Source: CAZTDD01 sp964612675
GTDB taxonomy: Bacteria > Hinthialibacterota > Hinthialibacteria > Hinthialibacterales > JAKPRU01
NCBI GenBank assembly: GCA_964612675.1
Contig: CAZTDD010000085.1
Span: 1 to 30,234, forward strand
Direction of reading: 5' to 3'
DNA: 30,234 nucleotides
The notes under the pieces are model-generated. The model had not been told where the DNA came from. It saw only the letters and a list, made by a program, of their open reading frames with translations, and searched no databases. The position numbers were made by a program, and so were the translations under genes. This document shows positions 1 through 9,751 of the stretch, in pieces. Positions within the stretch are counted from its first letter, which is position 1. Every line of letters starts with the position of its first letter.

Positions 1-213
1 ATTCAAACAGCAATTGACGCTCATCAACCACATCATTCAACCGCGCCCACTCGCAGACTCTACAAGCATGTTCTCAGCAACTAAATCAGACCCTGCCCCA
101 AAAAATGCTATCTCTGACGACCGCAATGCTGTAAACTAATCCGTCCGACCCGGAGGTCCAACATCGTGTCCAACAGCGCGCACTCCACAAGTCGGTTCAA
201 CGAAAGGATTATC

Positions 214-3200
214 ATGGAAGAGAAAAGCAAACCTCGTTTTCTTACGTCGGTCGTCCTGTTCGCTTTGATCGGTTCTGTAGGAATACTTGGGAGTTCCGCC
301 AAGGCGTCAACGAGTCTACCCATCCCAACCTCGAAATCCGGAACCGAGGTTTTCACCCATGTTGATCAAAGGGACCTCGCTGAAATCCAAAGTACAAACA
401 AAGCCCACCTGAGCCGATCGCACTTCGTAGGATTGAACTTTGATGTCCTCATGACCGCCTGCCGAGGCGAAACCGATATCCTCCGCTTCAACTTGTTCGA
501 CGATGTGACACAAGAAGGAATCGTCGAGCGCCGTATCATCCGGTCGGGCCGTGAATTCACGCTCTACGGTACGGTCGGAGGGGACAAGTTCAGCTGCTTC
601 ATTCTGACCATCCACGGGAATGTCGCGGTGGGCAACCTCGGGACTCCTTCGGGCGGTCGCTACGTGATCCGGTATGTGAAGGACGGAGTCCACGAGGTCT
701 GTCGTATCGACAACGCTCAACCGCCTCCTCCCATCGCAGATGAAGAAGAAGATCGTCTTCGGACTCCACCGATTGCCGGTCAGGCAGCCGGGAAAAGACG
801 GCTCGCAAGCAGCGACGACGGGAGCGTCGTGGACCTGATGGTTGTCTACACACCGGGCGCACGTTTGGCTGTGGGTGGCAAAGAAGCGATGGAAGCCGTC
901 ATTCATAAGGGAGTCGATGAGACGAATCTTGCATTTCAAAACAGCCTGATCAATTCACGTATACGTCTTGTCCATCAACAGGAGGTCAATTACACCGAAG
1001 CCTTAAGTGCCAAAGAATATGATGACCTGGTGAAAAGCGGAGCCCAGAACATTCCCAGCGCAACAGGATTTGTGTATCCGGATGACGAAGACTTCCGATA
1101 TCTTTACGCAGGGCGCAACGGTCCATTGGGGGATGTTTATGAGTGGCGCGACACCTACGGCCCCGACTTGGTTGTATTCCTGAACAAACGAGGCGGGGGC
1201 AAAGGGGGTGGCCTTGGTGACAAGTTCTGCCTGGTTGGACAAAGCCGCATAGTTTTTTCTGATTACACATTTTCACACGAAATCGGTCATTTGTTTGGTT
1301 GCAGTCATGCCGTTGGGGATAGCTGGAATCGGACAGGTTCGGACGCGACGGTGAAAAAGTCGGGAGTATATCACTATGGTTGGCACTTTTTTGTGGGGGG
1401 CCAGAGGATGTGTACGATCATGGCGTACGCTCATTCAGATTACCGCTTCGCTACGGCCGGCACACCGATGCCGTATTACTCCAATCCGGATGTACTCCAT
1501 TTGGGAGTTCCCACCGGGAGTCGTGTGGATGGCGAAGATCAGGCCAACAACGCGCGCCGGATCACCGAGACCGCCGCCACCGTTGCGAGTCACAAACAGT
1601 CTCTTTCTGCTGCGTCGGCACCGACAAACGTGTCCGCGAGCGATGGCGAGCACTCCGGGAAAGTCCACATCGAGTGGGATAGTGTCAGCGACGCGACCCA
1701 TTATCGAGTTTATCGTTCGACAAATCTGTACGGTGATGTCCCCGTAGCTGTTAGCGCTTGGCTGACCGGAACAAGCGCCGACGATTTCCACGGCGACCCG
1801 TATGTCACTTACTATTACTGGGTAAAAGCGGCGAAAAGCCAGACGGGTTCTCTGGCCAGCGATTTCGTGTTCAGTCAGGCCGATACCGGTTGGCGAAAGC
1901 TGCGTAAGCCGATCATGGTGAAGGCGTCGGATGGCGATTACTCAAATAAAATAACTGTAAATTGGACCATTGCAGACGATGCTACACACTATCGCGTGTA
2001 CCGATCGGAAACAGAAGACGGAAAGAAGACAGCGGTAACCGGTTGGCAGACTTCGAAGAGTTGTATTGATCCTGACAATATGACAGTGGCGCGGGAGGTT
2101 TACCACTACTGGGTGGAGGCCGCACTCAGCGCCACCGGCGCCAATCGCAGTGAGTTGAGCGATTCAGACACCGGTTGGCGCGACATGGACGCGCCCGATG
2201 GTCTGAGCGCATCAAACGGAACATCGACCGACTACATCACCATCACCTGGAACGAAGTATTAGACGCTACTCATTACCGTGTGTATCGTTCCGAGACCGA
2301 AGGGGGTCCAAAGACGGCGGTCACCTATTGGCAAACCGAGCGCAGCGTGAGAGACACCGAAGCTCTGGCCGGAAAAATGTATTACTATTGGGTCAGTGCC
2401 GCCCAAAACAGCTCCGGTTTCGATTCTACGGGATTTGGCAGCCCCGACACCGGCTGGCGCAAGCTACAAACACCCCGCGTCTATGCCGGGGATGGCAGCG
2501 ACACCGAGAGCATCCCTCTTGCATGGGACAACGTCGCCAACAACGCCTATTACCGTCTCTATCGCTCGACCACGTCCAGCTCATTCGGCGCAACCGCTCT
2601 GACAGACTGGGTTCGTGCGACGGAATACAGCGACGTCACCGTCACGCCGGGAGACACATACTATTACTTTGTGAAAGCTGCGGGCAACGAAACCGGAGAC
2701 TATCCGACCGACTTTAGCGCCCCCGATCAGGGTTGGCGAAAACTCGAATCTCCCGAAAATCTCCAGGCCTCAGACGCAACCTACACCACTCAGATTCGAA
2801 TCACATGGGATAGCGTGTGGGGAGCAACTCACTACCGACTCTATAGATCGGATTCGGCAGGTTCGACGAAAGCACCCATAACGAGTTGGGAATCCACCAC
2901 GTCGTACAACGATAGCCAGAGCCTTCAAATAGGAAAGAACTACTATTACTCCGTCCAAGCGGCGGTCAACTCGTCGGGCACACGAGCAAGCGAATTCAGC
3001 AGATCCAACGGCGGCTCGGTGGGGCTAACGCCTCCCACCAACGTTGCCGCAACAAAAGGAACAAACGCAAACAGGGTGGTTGTCTCATGGCGTCGACTGT
3101 CTGGAACATTTTATTATCAGGTTTCTCGTTCAGAGACGCTGGACGGGGAGAAAACGCCGATCACTGACTGGGTCCTCCAAGCACTCAATTACGAAGACGG

Positions 3201-6200
3201 GAATATCCTGCCCGGCCAGGTGTTCTATTATTGGGTGCGTGCCGCACGCAACAGTAACGGCTTGGATCCCAGCGCATACAGTGATAGCGATCTCGGATAC
3301 CGGTATTTACCACCACCAACGGACCTAGAAACAACCAGTTTCATGCCTTACCAGGTGGACCTGAGATGGGATTCGGTGCCCCTCGCAACTCACTACCGCG
3401 TGTACAGAAAAGACAGTCCTGACGGGACCTTGAACGCTGTCAGCGATTGGATCGCCGAAACGAGATTTACAGACGAGGGCCTCACATCCGGTCATACCTA
3501 CTACTATTACGTGAAAGCTGCGGGCAGTGCCACCGGAACCGGAGCAAGCGATTACAGCGATCTCTGCGGGACGTACACTCTGCTGCTTCCTCCAGAGAAT
3601 GTTTCAGCGACCAACGGCGCGCTTACAGACAGAGTGCGCATCCTATGGACCAGCTTACCTGCGGCCACCTATTTCACCATTCACCGGAGCACATCACCGG
3701 ACGGGATAAACGTCGGAAATTACACAACTCTGGTCGAATATGAGCGGATCACGCGCTTCGATGACACCACCGCCGAACCGAGTACGCTCTACTATTACTG
3801 GGTCTCAGGCGCTCGGAGCCAAAGCGGATACAGTGCCAGCTATCCCGGGGGGCCGGATATCGGTTGGATTACACCACCCGCACCCGGAAGACCCTCTCCA
3901 TCTGCGGGTATCTACGATGACAAAATCGCGGTCACATGGGAATCAATTGCCGAGGGTGTGTATTACCGTCTCTATCGGTCCCAGACAGTCGACGGCGAGA
4001 AGACAGCTTTAGGAAACTGGACAACCGAAACGAGTTACGATGACACCGACGTGATTGCGGGTCCCAATTACTACTACTGTCTGAAGGCTGCGAACAACGA
4101 AAACGGCGATGGCGCGAGCGACTACGGTCCGTTGTATGGCGGCTGGCGCAGAATGTCACCTCCGTCAAGTGTCAACGCTTCACAAGGCACCGACACTGAG
4201 ACAGTCAGTATCTGGTGGAATCGCGTTGAAAATGCTACGGAGTACAGGGTCTATCGAGCCACATCCCTCGATGCCGAGCCGACGCCGATCACGGGCTGGC
4301 AGCGAGGATTTCGATATGTAGACGAATCCGTGGAATCGGGCACGATTTACTACTACTGGGTTCGAGCGGCCAGAAGCGTCACCGGCTACGGGGCAACGGA
4401 TTACAGCTCGCCCGTTACGGGCTGGTTGAAACCCGCAACTCCCACTGGACTAGCGGCTACAGACGGTCTTTATCCGGACAAAATCCAGGTGACTTGGAAC
4501 CCCTCGTCGGAAAAACAGTACTACCGAGTTTTTCGGTCGAGTTCAGTTGAAGAAACAAAAACCCCGATTGGCAGTTGGCAAACGGAGACAATATTCGACG
4601 ATAACAGTGCCGTGCCTGGAGCCACATATTACTACTGGGTCCAGGCAGCGCTTGTGGAGTCGGGAGACGGCCCAAGTGATTTCAGCGACAGCGACACAGG
4701 TTGGCGCGGTGTCGAACCGCCTGAGTCGCCGTCCAATCCCGACCCCGCCGATGGCGCGTCTAATGTAGCCGTCAACACAGGATTAGACTGGGCCGACTGC
4801 GTAAGAGCCGACATGTACGATGTTCGCCTCTGGAAAGGACTGAAACCCTCCAACTCCAAATCCGACACAAAACCCGCATCCGAACCTCCGCCCAATCCTT
4901 CGATGAACGGCTTGCCGGAAAGCCGCGTTGGTCTAACCGATCCCCTTGAAGCTTCGACAACCTATTTCTGGCAAGTAGTTGCACGAAATCGAGGCGGAAC
5001 AACCACCAGCCCTGTATGGAGTTTCACAACGAGTTCCGAAGAGGCACCCACTCCAACTCAAACCCCGACAGACACACCTAACCCAACGGCAACTCCGACT
5101 GACACGCCTGTCCCGACAGAAGAACCTACAGACACACCTACAGACACACCTACAGACACACCAACTCAACCTCCTCTTGTCATCGCCACGGCGACCCCAT
5201 CGGCTACACCGACTTCGATTCCAACACCGGAAGCTACAGACACGCCGACTCCCACATCGACGGTCACTCCGACATCGACGCTCACGCCCACTCCTTCGTT
5301 GACGCCAACCCCGGCAGCCGAAATTGAGCCGGATCATATCCTGGTGTCCCAGGGCTTTGGGGGTACTACAACGGCAAACAAACTCATTCAGACAACCGAT
5401 TTGCGAATGATCGCCAGTTTCGGTGCTCTTCCCGCACCGTTTGCCCGTCATCTTGCGACATCGCGCGATCGTTCGGTCAACGCGGCGGTAGCCGATATCG
5501 ACGGGGACGGTCTCACCGACATCGTGACGGGACTCGGGCCGGGTGGATTTGGCTCCAACGAACCATCCGTTGTGGTCGCCTGGTCGCCGTTCGGCGGCCT
5601 CAATGGTGCCCGAGTCATTACATCGAAAGGCGTTTTTTCGACAAATGCAGGCAATCCCTATCTTCGAAATTCTCATGGTGCGTTGAATCTTACTGCGGGG
5701 AACTTCGTGGGTGACGATCTGCCCGTCATCGCAGCGGCGCAAGGACTCGGCGGAGACAATCAGATCCGGGTGCTGCAATATGTTGTCGACGGAGGCCGCG
5801 AAAAACTGGAAATCGTCGGGACGTTCCAGGGGTTGACGGGCGTAGCTGTAAGAACAAATCCGTCCGGTGGCACAGCGGTGGCTGCCGGCGATGTGGACGG
5901 CGACAACCTGGATGAACTGATCGTGGGACAAATGAACGGCGAGGGAGCTTCAACCCTATTCCAAATTCTGGATCTGGCAAAAATCGCCGGACGTATCAGC
6001 GTCGCTTACCGAACCAATCCAATCGTAGGTATGCCGGAAGGATACCAGGGACTTGGCGGCGTGAACCTCGCGGTTGGAGATATCGACGGCGATGGTCGGA
6101 ATGAGATAATCGTCACATCGGCGGGAATGCCCGACGGAGTGAACGGGAATCCGAATCAGAGCAATTTTGTCTACGCGTATCGCGTATCCGTAGACGCGAA

Positions 6201-6552
6201 TCACCTGATCACCGAAGTGACCCCGGTGGACGGCATGTGGCCGATCCAGGTATTCGGCTCTGCAGTCAATCCCTCAGGTGGGTTGGACGTTGTCTGTGGA
6301 AATCTCGACGACGATCCAGCGGACGAAATATTGGTGAGCACACAGGCGATCGTCACCGTGGATCAAACAACCGGTGAGGTGCGCGCTGAATATCCTGCGC
6401 CACGCAACCTCATAAAAGGCATTGGGTTTGAATTCGACGAAACGGGGGCATTCGCTGGGGTCTCAAATAATGTCCCTCTATTTCAACCGCTTGCCGGAGA
6501 CTTCGCCCCTAGCTCCGGTGCGGTGAACGTCGAAATTTATCCGAGGGAGTGA
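214..6552 (+). CDS. Giant secreted reprolysin-like metalloprotease with 11 Fn3-like repeats and C-terminal FG-GAP module
   Basis: Likely an exported zinc protease acting on extracellular protein. Seen (numbering from the ATG at 214): a signal peptide (residues 1-31, Lys/Arg then a hydrophobic stretch ending SSAKA); a probable propeptide to about 204; then a catalytic domain with VVYTPGAR, the zinc motif HEIGHLFGCSH (H355, E356, H359, H365) and the Met-turn CTIMAYAH (M403), as in metzincins of the M12B/reprolysin-like group. Eleven repeats of about 94 residues follow, each with a YRVYRS-like strand and a YYYWVKAA-like strand, fibronectin-III in style, then one divergent repeat, a Thr/Pro linker and four or more FG-GAP-type D-x-D-G-D repeats. 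An in-frame GTG at 166 has its own GGAGGT, but it would put about 16 extra residues before a good signal peptide; the ATG at 214 has AAGGA 5 nt upstream. The substrate is unknown. No frameshift was seen. Confidence 0.92.
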   Translation: MEEKSKPRFLTSVVLFALIGSVGILGSSAKASTSLPIPTSKSGTEVFTHVDQRDLAEIQSTNKAHLSRSHFVGLNFDVLMTACRGETDILRFNLFDDVTQEGIVERRIIRSGREFTLYGTVGGDKFSCFILTIHGNVAVGNLGTPSGGRYVIRYVKDGVHEVCRIDNAQPPPPIADEEEDRLRTPPIAGQAAGKRRLASSDDGSVVDLMVVYTPGARLAVGGKEAMEAVIHKGVDETNLAFQNSLINSRIRLVHQQEVNYTEALSAKEYDDLVKSGAQNIPSATGFVYPDDEDFRYLYAGRNGPLGDVYEWRDTYGPDLVVFLNKRGGGKGGGLGDKFCLVGQSRIVFSDYTFSHEIGHLFGCSHAVGDSWNRTGSDATVKKSGVYHYGWHFFVGGQRMCTIMAYAHSDYRFATAGTPMPYYSNPDVLHLGVPTGSRVDGEDQANNARRITETAATVASHKQSLSAASAPTNVSASDGEHSGKVHIEWDSVSDATHYRVYRSTNLYGDVPVAVSAWLTGTSADDFHGDPYVTYYYWVKAAKSQTGSLASDFVFSQADTGWRKLRKPIMVKASDGDYSNKITVNWTIADDATHYRVYRSETEDGKKTAVTGWQTSKSCIDPDNMTVAREVYHYWVEAALSATGANRSELSDSDTGWRDMDAPDGLSASNGTSTDYITITWNEVLDATHYRVYRSETEGGPKTAVTYWQTERSVRDTEALAGKMYYYWVSAAQNSSGFDSTGFGSPDTGWRKLQTPRVYAGDGSDTESIPLAWDNVANNAYYRLYRSTTSSSFGATALTDWVRATEYSDVTVTPGDTYYYFVKAAGNETGDYPTDFSAPDQGWRKLESPENLQASDATYTTQIRITWDSVWGATHYRLYRSDSAGSTKAPITSWESTTSYNDSQSLQIGKNYYYSVQAAVNSSGTRASEFSRSNGGSVGLTPPTNVAATKGTNANRVVVSWRRLSGTFYYQVSRSETLDGEKTPITDWVLQALNYEDGNILPGQVFYYWVRAARNSNGLDPSAYSDSDLGYRYLPPPTDLETTSFMPYQVDLRWDSVPLATHYRVYRKDSPDGTLNAVSDWIAETRFTDEGLTSGHTYYYYVKAAGSATGTGASDYSDLCGTYTLLLPPENVSATNGALTDRVRILWTSLPAATYFTIHRSTSPDGINVGNYTTLVEYERITRFDDTTAEPSTLYYYWVSGARSQSGYSASYPGGPDIGWITPPAPGRPSPSAGIYDDKIAVTWESIAEGVYYRLYRSQTVDGEKTALGNWTTETSYDDTDVIAGPNYYYCLKAANNENGDGASDYGPLYGGWRRMSPPSSVNASQGTDTETVSIWWNRVENATEYRVYRATSLDAEPTPITGWQRGFRYVDESVESGTIYYYWVRAARSVTGYGATDYSSPVTGWLKPATPTGLAATDGLYPDKIQVTWNPSSEKQYYRVFRSSSVEETKTPIGSWQTETIFDDNSAVPGATYYYWVQAALVESGDGPSDFSDSDTGWRGVEPPESPSNPDPADGASNVAVNTGLDWADCVRADMYDVRLWKGLKPSNSKSDTKPASEPPPNPSMNGLPESRVGLTDPLEASTTYFWQVVARNRGGTTTSPVWSFTTSSEEAPTPTQTPTDTPNPTATPTDTPVPTEEPTDTPTDTPTDTPTQPPLVIATATPSATPTSIPTPEATDTPTPTSTVTPTSTLTPTPSLTPTPAAEIEPDHILVSQGFGGTTTANKLIQTTDLRMIASFGALPAPFARHLATSRDRSVNAAVADIDGDGLTDIVTGLGPGGFGSNEPSVVVAWSPFGGLNGARVITSKGVFSTNAGNPYLRNSHGALNLTAGNFVGDDLPVIAAAQGLGGDNQIRVLQYVVDGGREKLEIVGTFQGLTGVAVRTNPSGGTAVAAGDVDGDNLDELIVGQMNGEGASTLFQILDLAKIAGRISVAYRTNPIVGMPEGYQGLGGVNLAVGDIDGDGRNEIIVTSAGMPDGVNGNPNQSNFVYAYRVSVDANHLITEVTPVDGMWPIQVFGSAVNPSGGLDVVCGNLDDDPADEILVSTQAIVTVDQTTGEVRAEYPAPRNLIKGIGFEFDETGAFAGVSNNVPLFQPLAGDFAPSSGAVNVEIYPRE
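1618..4713 (+). repeat. Eleven tandem Fn3-like repeats inside the metalloprotease gene
   Basis: Eleven consecutive units of about 281 bp (94 residues). Most open with a (P)PP/AP-x-x-V-x-A-S-x-G strand, carry a Y-R-V/L-Y-R-S motif in the middle, and close with Y-Y-Y-W-V-x-A-A followed by a D-x-G-W-R turn. The units have diverged in both protein and DNA, so this is an old expansion rather than a recent slippage array. Such arrays usually act as spacers or carbohydrate/protein-binding stalks in extracellular enzymes. Confidence 0.85.
5041..5325 (+). repeat. Thr/Pro-rich low-complexity linker in the metalloprotease
   Basis: About 95 codons almost entirely Thr, Pro, Ser and Ala in PTxTPT style. 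It joins the Fn3-like stalk to the FG-GAP module. It includes three perfect 12-bp tandem copies (CCTACAGACACA, 5125-5160), a site where strand slippage could change linker length. Similar linkers appear twice in the beta-helix protein at 6681-9677. Confidence 0.85.
5332..6549 (+). other. FG-GAP (integrin-alpha-like) C-terminal module of the metalloprotease
   Basis: About 405 residues with repeated calcium-binding-type signatures (ADIDGDG, GDVDGDN, GDIDGDG, GNLDDDP), expected to fold as a beta-propeller. It aligns throughout with the C-terminus of the convergent gene at 6681-9677. Shared landmarks include SQG-GG, LGPGGFG, TSKGVFST, AAQGLGG, VGQMNG, AVGDIDGDG-type blocks, VNPSGG and a final GAVNV-IY. 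The pairing of an identical module with unrelated N-termini suggests a surface-location or binding role (inference). Confidence 0.8.
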
Positions 6553-6626
6553 GAAAGTGAATGGCGAGGGTAGGTTAGCGAAGATCTGTCCGCAGATGTT
6601 TTAGACGCGCACCTCAGAGGAGCCCC

Positions 6627-6677
6627 GGACCGGCGGTGCAGGTAATTTGGGAAATAAAGCGCGGTCTTCGTTGCCCC
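6627..6677. repeat. Copy 1 of a ~50-bp dispersed repeat
   Basis: The stretch beginning GGACCG and containing TAATTTGGGAAATAAAGCG matches 12491-12538 at roughly three positions in four, including an AAAGCGCGGTC core. It lies in the gap between the two convergent large genes (6553-6680), which holds nothing else except a weak 5-bp hairpin at 6584-6597. Confidence 0.5.
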
Positions 6678-6680
6678 GCA

Positions 6681-9677
6681 TCAATAAATCCCAACATTCA
6701 CCGCCCCTGAGCCGGGAGCATATTCACCATCAAACACCTGGATTCGCGGCGTCAACGGACGGAAACCGATATACGCTCCATTCTTCCCGAATTCGAGCTT
6801 GTAGCCTCGGATAGAGCTCGCGGGCGCTGGATGGGAAAGCGTCACGTCGTCTCCAGCGAGTAGAGTAATCGCCTGCGTTCCAACGACGATTTCGTCCACC
6901 GGATCGTCATCAAGGTTTCCAACTGCCACATCGATGCCTCCGGAGGGATTCACAGTATCCCCAAGGACCTGTATCACCGGCGTCAATCGGCGAATGGTTG
7001 TGATCCTGCCGCGATTATCCGTAGCAACTTCATGGACGCAGATGAAATTCTTTAGTTGAGAATTGCCCGCCCCGTCCGGCAGTCCCGCAGAGGCGACGAC
7101 AATATCCCGATCCCCGTCGCCGTCCACGTCCCCAACCGCCAAATTCACCCCACCTTCACCAATGAATCGGATACCGGGCATACCCGGAACCGGTGCCGTC
7201 CGCTTCTGAACAGAAACCGAGTCGTTTTCCTTTTTCAAATCGATTACCTGAAAGAGGGTCGTCGCGCCTTTTCCGTTCATCTGGCCGACAACCAGCTCGT
7301 CAAGTCCGTCGCCGTCCAAATCTCCCGCCGCAACCGAGGTCCCGCCCGACCTGTTGCCCCAAACCGCCTCTCGGGTCAGCCCCTGAAAAGTACCCACTAT
7401 TCTCAACCGACCGTCTGTGAACTCGATAACCCGTATCTGATTTCCGCCACCCAGTCCTTGAGCGGCTATGACTTGCGGGATAAAAGTATCCGTAAAATAC
7501 CCAACACACACATTTAGCGATCCGTGCGGATTTCGAAGCAAAGGATTAAGAGCGATCGTCGAAAAAACTCCCTTGCTCGTCATAACCGAAAGCGGGTCGG
7601 TTTTCCAAACGGTAATAATCGATGGTTCCGATGCCCCAAATCCTCCCGGACCGAAACCGACTACAATCTCCTTTTTTCCATCACCATCGATATCCGCCAC
7701 GGCGGTATTCGCCGACCGCCAACGCGGAGATTGTATGCCTTCCGCAAAACGACTCGGCAGCCCGGAAAACGCACTGCCGGAAATGATCCGAAGAGTTGCC
7801 GCGTCCCGCCGATTACTGGAACTCGATCCGCCGTGCCCCTGCGACAACAACAGCTGAGCACCGGCGCTCGCAGCAGTCGTTGGAATCGAGGTCAGAGTCG
7901 GCGTGGGGCTCAACGTCGCAATGGCCGTCGACGTTGGGGTGGAGGTGGGACTGACTGTGGAAGTATTTGTAGGCTGGGACGTCGCTATAGAAGCGGCTGT
8001 TGGTAGGGGAGTGATTGTTGGCGTACTTGTCGCGATTACCACAGGTGGATCGACAATCTCAACAAGAAATGGAACTTCAGAGTAGTTCAAATAGCGATCC
8101 ACTGCGCCCATTCGCAAAGTCGTCGATTTCCCCGCGGCTTTTGGATTGGACGTAAAATGAAGGGTGTAGACTACCGTCTCCGTATCTTCTCCTTCGATTT
8201 CACTGTACCCACTCCCGAACGCAGGATCGTATATTCCGCCATACGGCCGCAGTTCGGCATCTGGAACGGTCTGCCAAGTTACTCGGAAGGCCGACCTGCT
8301 GCCTGCCGGTACGTGAACACGGTTCCTCTCTTCGTCGGACATCGATATCCATCTGTCTGAATTCAGGGCGTCTCGATAAATCTGGAATTGGACTTCACCT
8401 GCCACCGGTCCTTCATAAGCAAGGGGAGGCGTAAATGTTGGCGACGGGGTCTCGCTTGGTGCGGGTGTATATGTCGGCGTAGGTGTCGGAAGAGAAGGCG
8501 TCGGAGTGAGTGTCGGTGTATTCGTGGAAGTATTTGTTGAATTGGGTGTAGCAGTCGGTGTGTTCGTTGCCGTCCAAGTCGGCGTCGGAGACTGTCCAAT
8601 GATTGCGATAGTCACTTCAGCAATGTCGGAATCAAGGTCGCCGTCATTCACTTTGAATGTGAATGAATCCCATCCCGAATAATTGACTCCCGGTGTATAT
8701 GTCAGCTTGGGGGCGATGCCGCTCAAGGATCCATGCGATGGGAGATCTACTACGATGAAAGCCGTAGAATCTCCGTCCGCATCCTCTCCCGTCAGAAGGA
8801 TCTCTACCGGTACGTTCTCCTCGGTCGATACGTTTTGCGACTGGGCTATCGGCCGATAGAATCGCGACAGGGGCGCAACATCGTCTTCAGCCCAGGGATA
8901 TAGGTCCACGTCTCCACTGACCGACTGCCCAAGCCCGGAGGGATTCATCGCAGAATGCTGAGGTCCGCTCGCTTCCCCCCACCAATTCCGAATAGCCTTA
9001 ATCGGATTTCCGCCCTGCTGGGCAAGGCCAATACCATTTCGAACAAAGCGATTAAGATCGGCGATAATTTCCACACCGGAATTCACCGCATTCCAACCCG
9101 CGAGAATATTACCGACAAAATCGTTTTCGGTGAGAATAGAATTTGTTATTCCCTCCGAGTCGATTCCTACCAAATTGTCATGGATATTATTCCCAATAAA
9201 ATAGATATTCTCTGCAGGACCGAGAAATGCCCCTTGAAACCAATTCGTGAACTCGTTGTCGACAATATGTATATTCGTCGAGTGTGAACCAATTGAAATT
9301 CCAGTTCCACCGCTTTCATCGGTACCGTATCCGACCAATATATTATTCGCAATGAAATGGCCGTCTGTGTTTTGGTGAACATAAATGCCGGCTCGGTGAG
9401 AAAATACTCCACCGTTTCGAATAAGAAAGCCATCCACAGTTACAGTCGATGAGAAAATCTCGATCCCACCGACAATCACCGATTCCGATCCTCGTGCGCC
9501 TGGTTGCACTCCAGCCGAAATTACGGCGTTAGCCCCTCGAAGGATCACCTCGTTCTTGGAAATGCAGGGACTTTCCCTATATGTGCCGGGCGCTACATGG
9601 ACCGTCCCCGCATGTGCAGAGACAACCGCCCAAAAGACGCCCGGCAAGGCTATGAAGACCGCATGCGCTCCCTTCAT
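6681..9677 (-). CDS. Secreted parallel beta-helix protein with Ig-like domain, two Thr/Pro linkers and FG-GAP module
   Basis: Seen: a signal peptide (MKGAHAVFIALPGVFWAVVSAHA); a right-handed parallel beta-helix region (about residues 24-270) with repeated short N-x-I/F turns and an NWWGEASGP motif typical of such proteins; an Ig/cadherin-like domain (about 275-360, containing LTYTPGVNYSG and FKVNDGD); a first Thr/Pro linker; a domain of unknown type (about 420-545); a second Thr/Pro linker; and an FG-GAP module (about 607-998) homologous to that of the convergent metalloprotease. The start at 9677 (ATG) is preceded by AAGGG 7 nt away; a GTG at 9713 would add 12 residues and lacks a ribosome binding site. 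Beta-helix proteins of this type bind or cleave polysaccharides, but no catalytic site is recognisable. It is the last gene of a three-gene same-strand run. Confidence 0.9.
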   Translation of the reverse strand: MKGAHAVFIALPGVFWAVVSAHAGTVHVAPGTYRESPCISKNEVILRGANAVISAGVQPGARGSESVIVGGIEIFSSTVTVDGFLIRNGGVFSHRAGIYVHQNTDGHFIANNILVGYGTDESGGTGISIGSHSTNIHIVDNEFTNWFQGAFLGPAENIYFIGNNIHDNLVGIDSEGITNSILTENDFVGNILAGWNAVNSGVEIIADLNRFVRNGIGLAQQGGNPIKAIRNWWGEASGPQHSAMNPSGLGQSVSGDVDLYPWAEDDVAPLSRFYRPIAQSQNVSTEENVPVEILLTGEDADGDSTAFIVVDLPSHGSLSGIAPKLTYTPGVNYSGWDSFTFKVNDGDLDSDIAEVTIAIIGQSPTPTWTATNTPTATPNSTNTSTNTPTLTPTPSLPTPTPTYTPAPSETPSPTFTPPLAYEGPVAGEVQFQIYRDALNSDRWISMSDEERNRVHVPAGSRSAFRVTWQTVPDAELRPYGGIYDPAFGSGYSEIEGEDTETVVYTLHFTSNPKAAGKSTTLRMGAVDRYLNYSEVPFLVEIVDPPVVIATSTPTITPLPTAASIATSQPTNTSTVSPTSTPTSTAIATLSPTPTLTSIPTTAASAGAQLLLSQGHGGSSSSNRRDAATLRIISGSAFSGLPSRFAEGIQSPRWRSANTAVADIDGDGKKEIVVGFGPGGFGASEPSIITVWKTDPLSVMTSKGVFSTIALNPLLRNPHGSLNVCVGYFTDTFIPQVIAAQGLGGGNQIRVIEFTDGRLRIVGTFQGLTREAVWGNRSGGTSVAAGDLDGDGLDELVVGQMNGKGATTLFQVIDLKKENDSVSVQKRTAPVPGMPGIRFIGEGGVNLAVGDVDGDGDRDIVVASAGLPDGAGNSQLKNFICVHEVATDNRGRITTIRRLTPVIQVLGDTVNPSGGIDVAVGNLDDDPVDEIVVGTQAITLLAGDDVTLSHPAPASSIRGYKLEFGKNGAYIGFRPLTPRIQVFDGEYAPGSGAVNVGIY
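6684..7858 (-). other. FG-GAP C-terminal module shared with the convergent metalloprotease
   Basis: About 390 residues with D-x-D-G-D calcium-type repeats (ADIDGDG, GDLDGDG, GDVDGDG, GNLDDDP), collinear with the C-terminus of the protein encoded at 214-6552. Both copies lie directly after a Thr/Pro linker and end with nearly the same residues at the stop codon. Confidence 0.8.
7868..8042 (-). repeat. Thr/Pro-rich linker 2 of the beta-helix/FG-GAP protein
   Basis: Low-complexity stretch of TPT/TST/ATS repeats, about 58 residues, just before the FG-GAP module. It occupies the same position as the linker in the metalloprotease. Confidence 0.8.
8424..8598 (-). repeat. Thr/Pro-rich linker 1 of the beta-helix/FG-GAP protein
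   Basis: Low-complexity stretch of NTPTATP/TPTP/SPTFTP type, about 58 residues, separating the Ig-like domain from the middle domain. Confidence 0.8.
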
Positions 9678-9751
9678 GCGCCCACCCTTCAAAGCGTATT
9701 TCCGTTCCGACACCCGTACGACAAGTCTTTCAGCGACACATCAGACCATGC

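Noticed and set aside
4933..5931. Long open frame of about 330 codons antisense to the metalloprotease gene
   Set aside because: Its Cys/Arg-rich, low-complexity stretches mirror the Thr/Pro linker codons of the real gene. It has no ribosome binding site and no recognisable domain.
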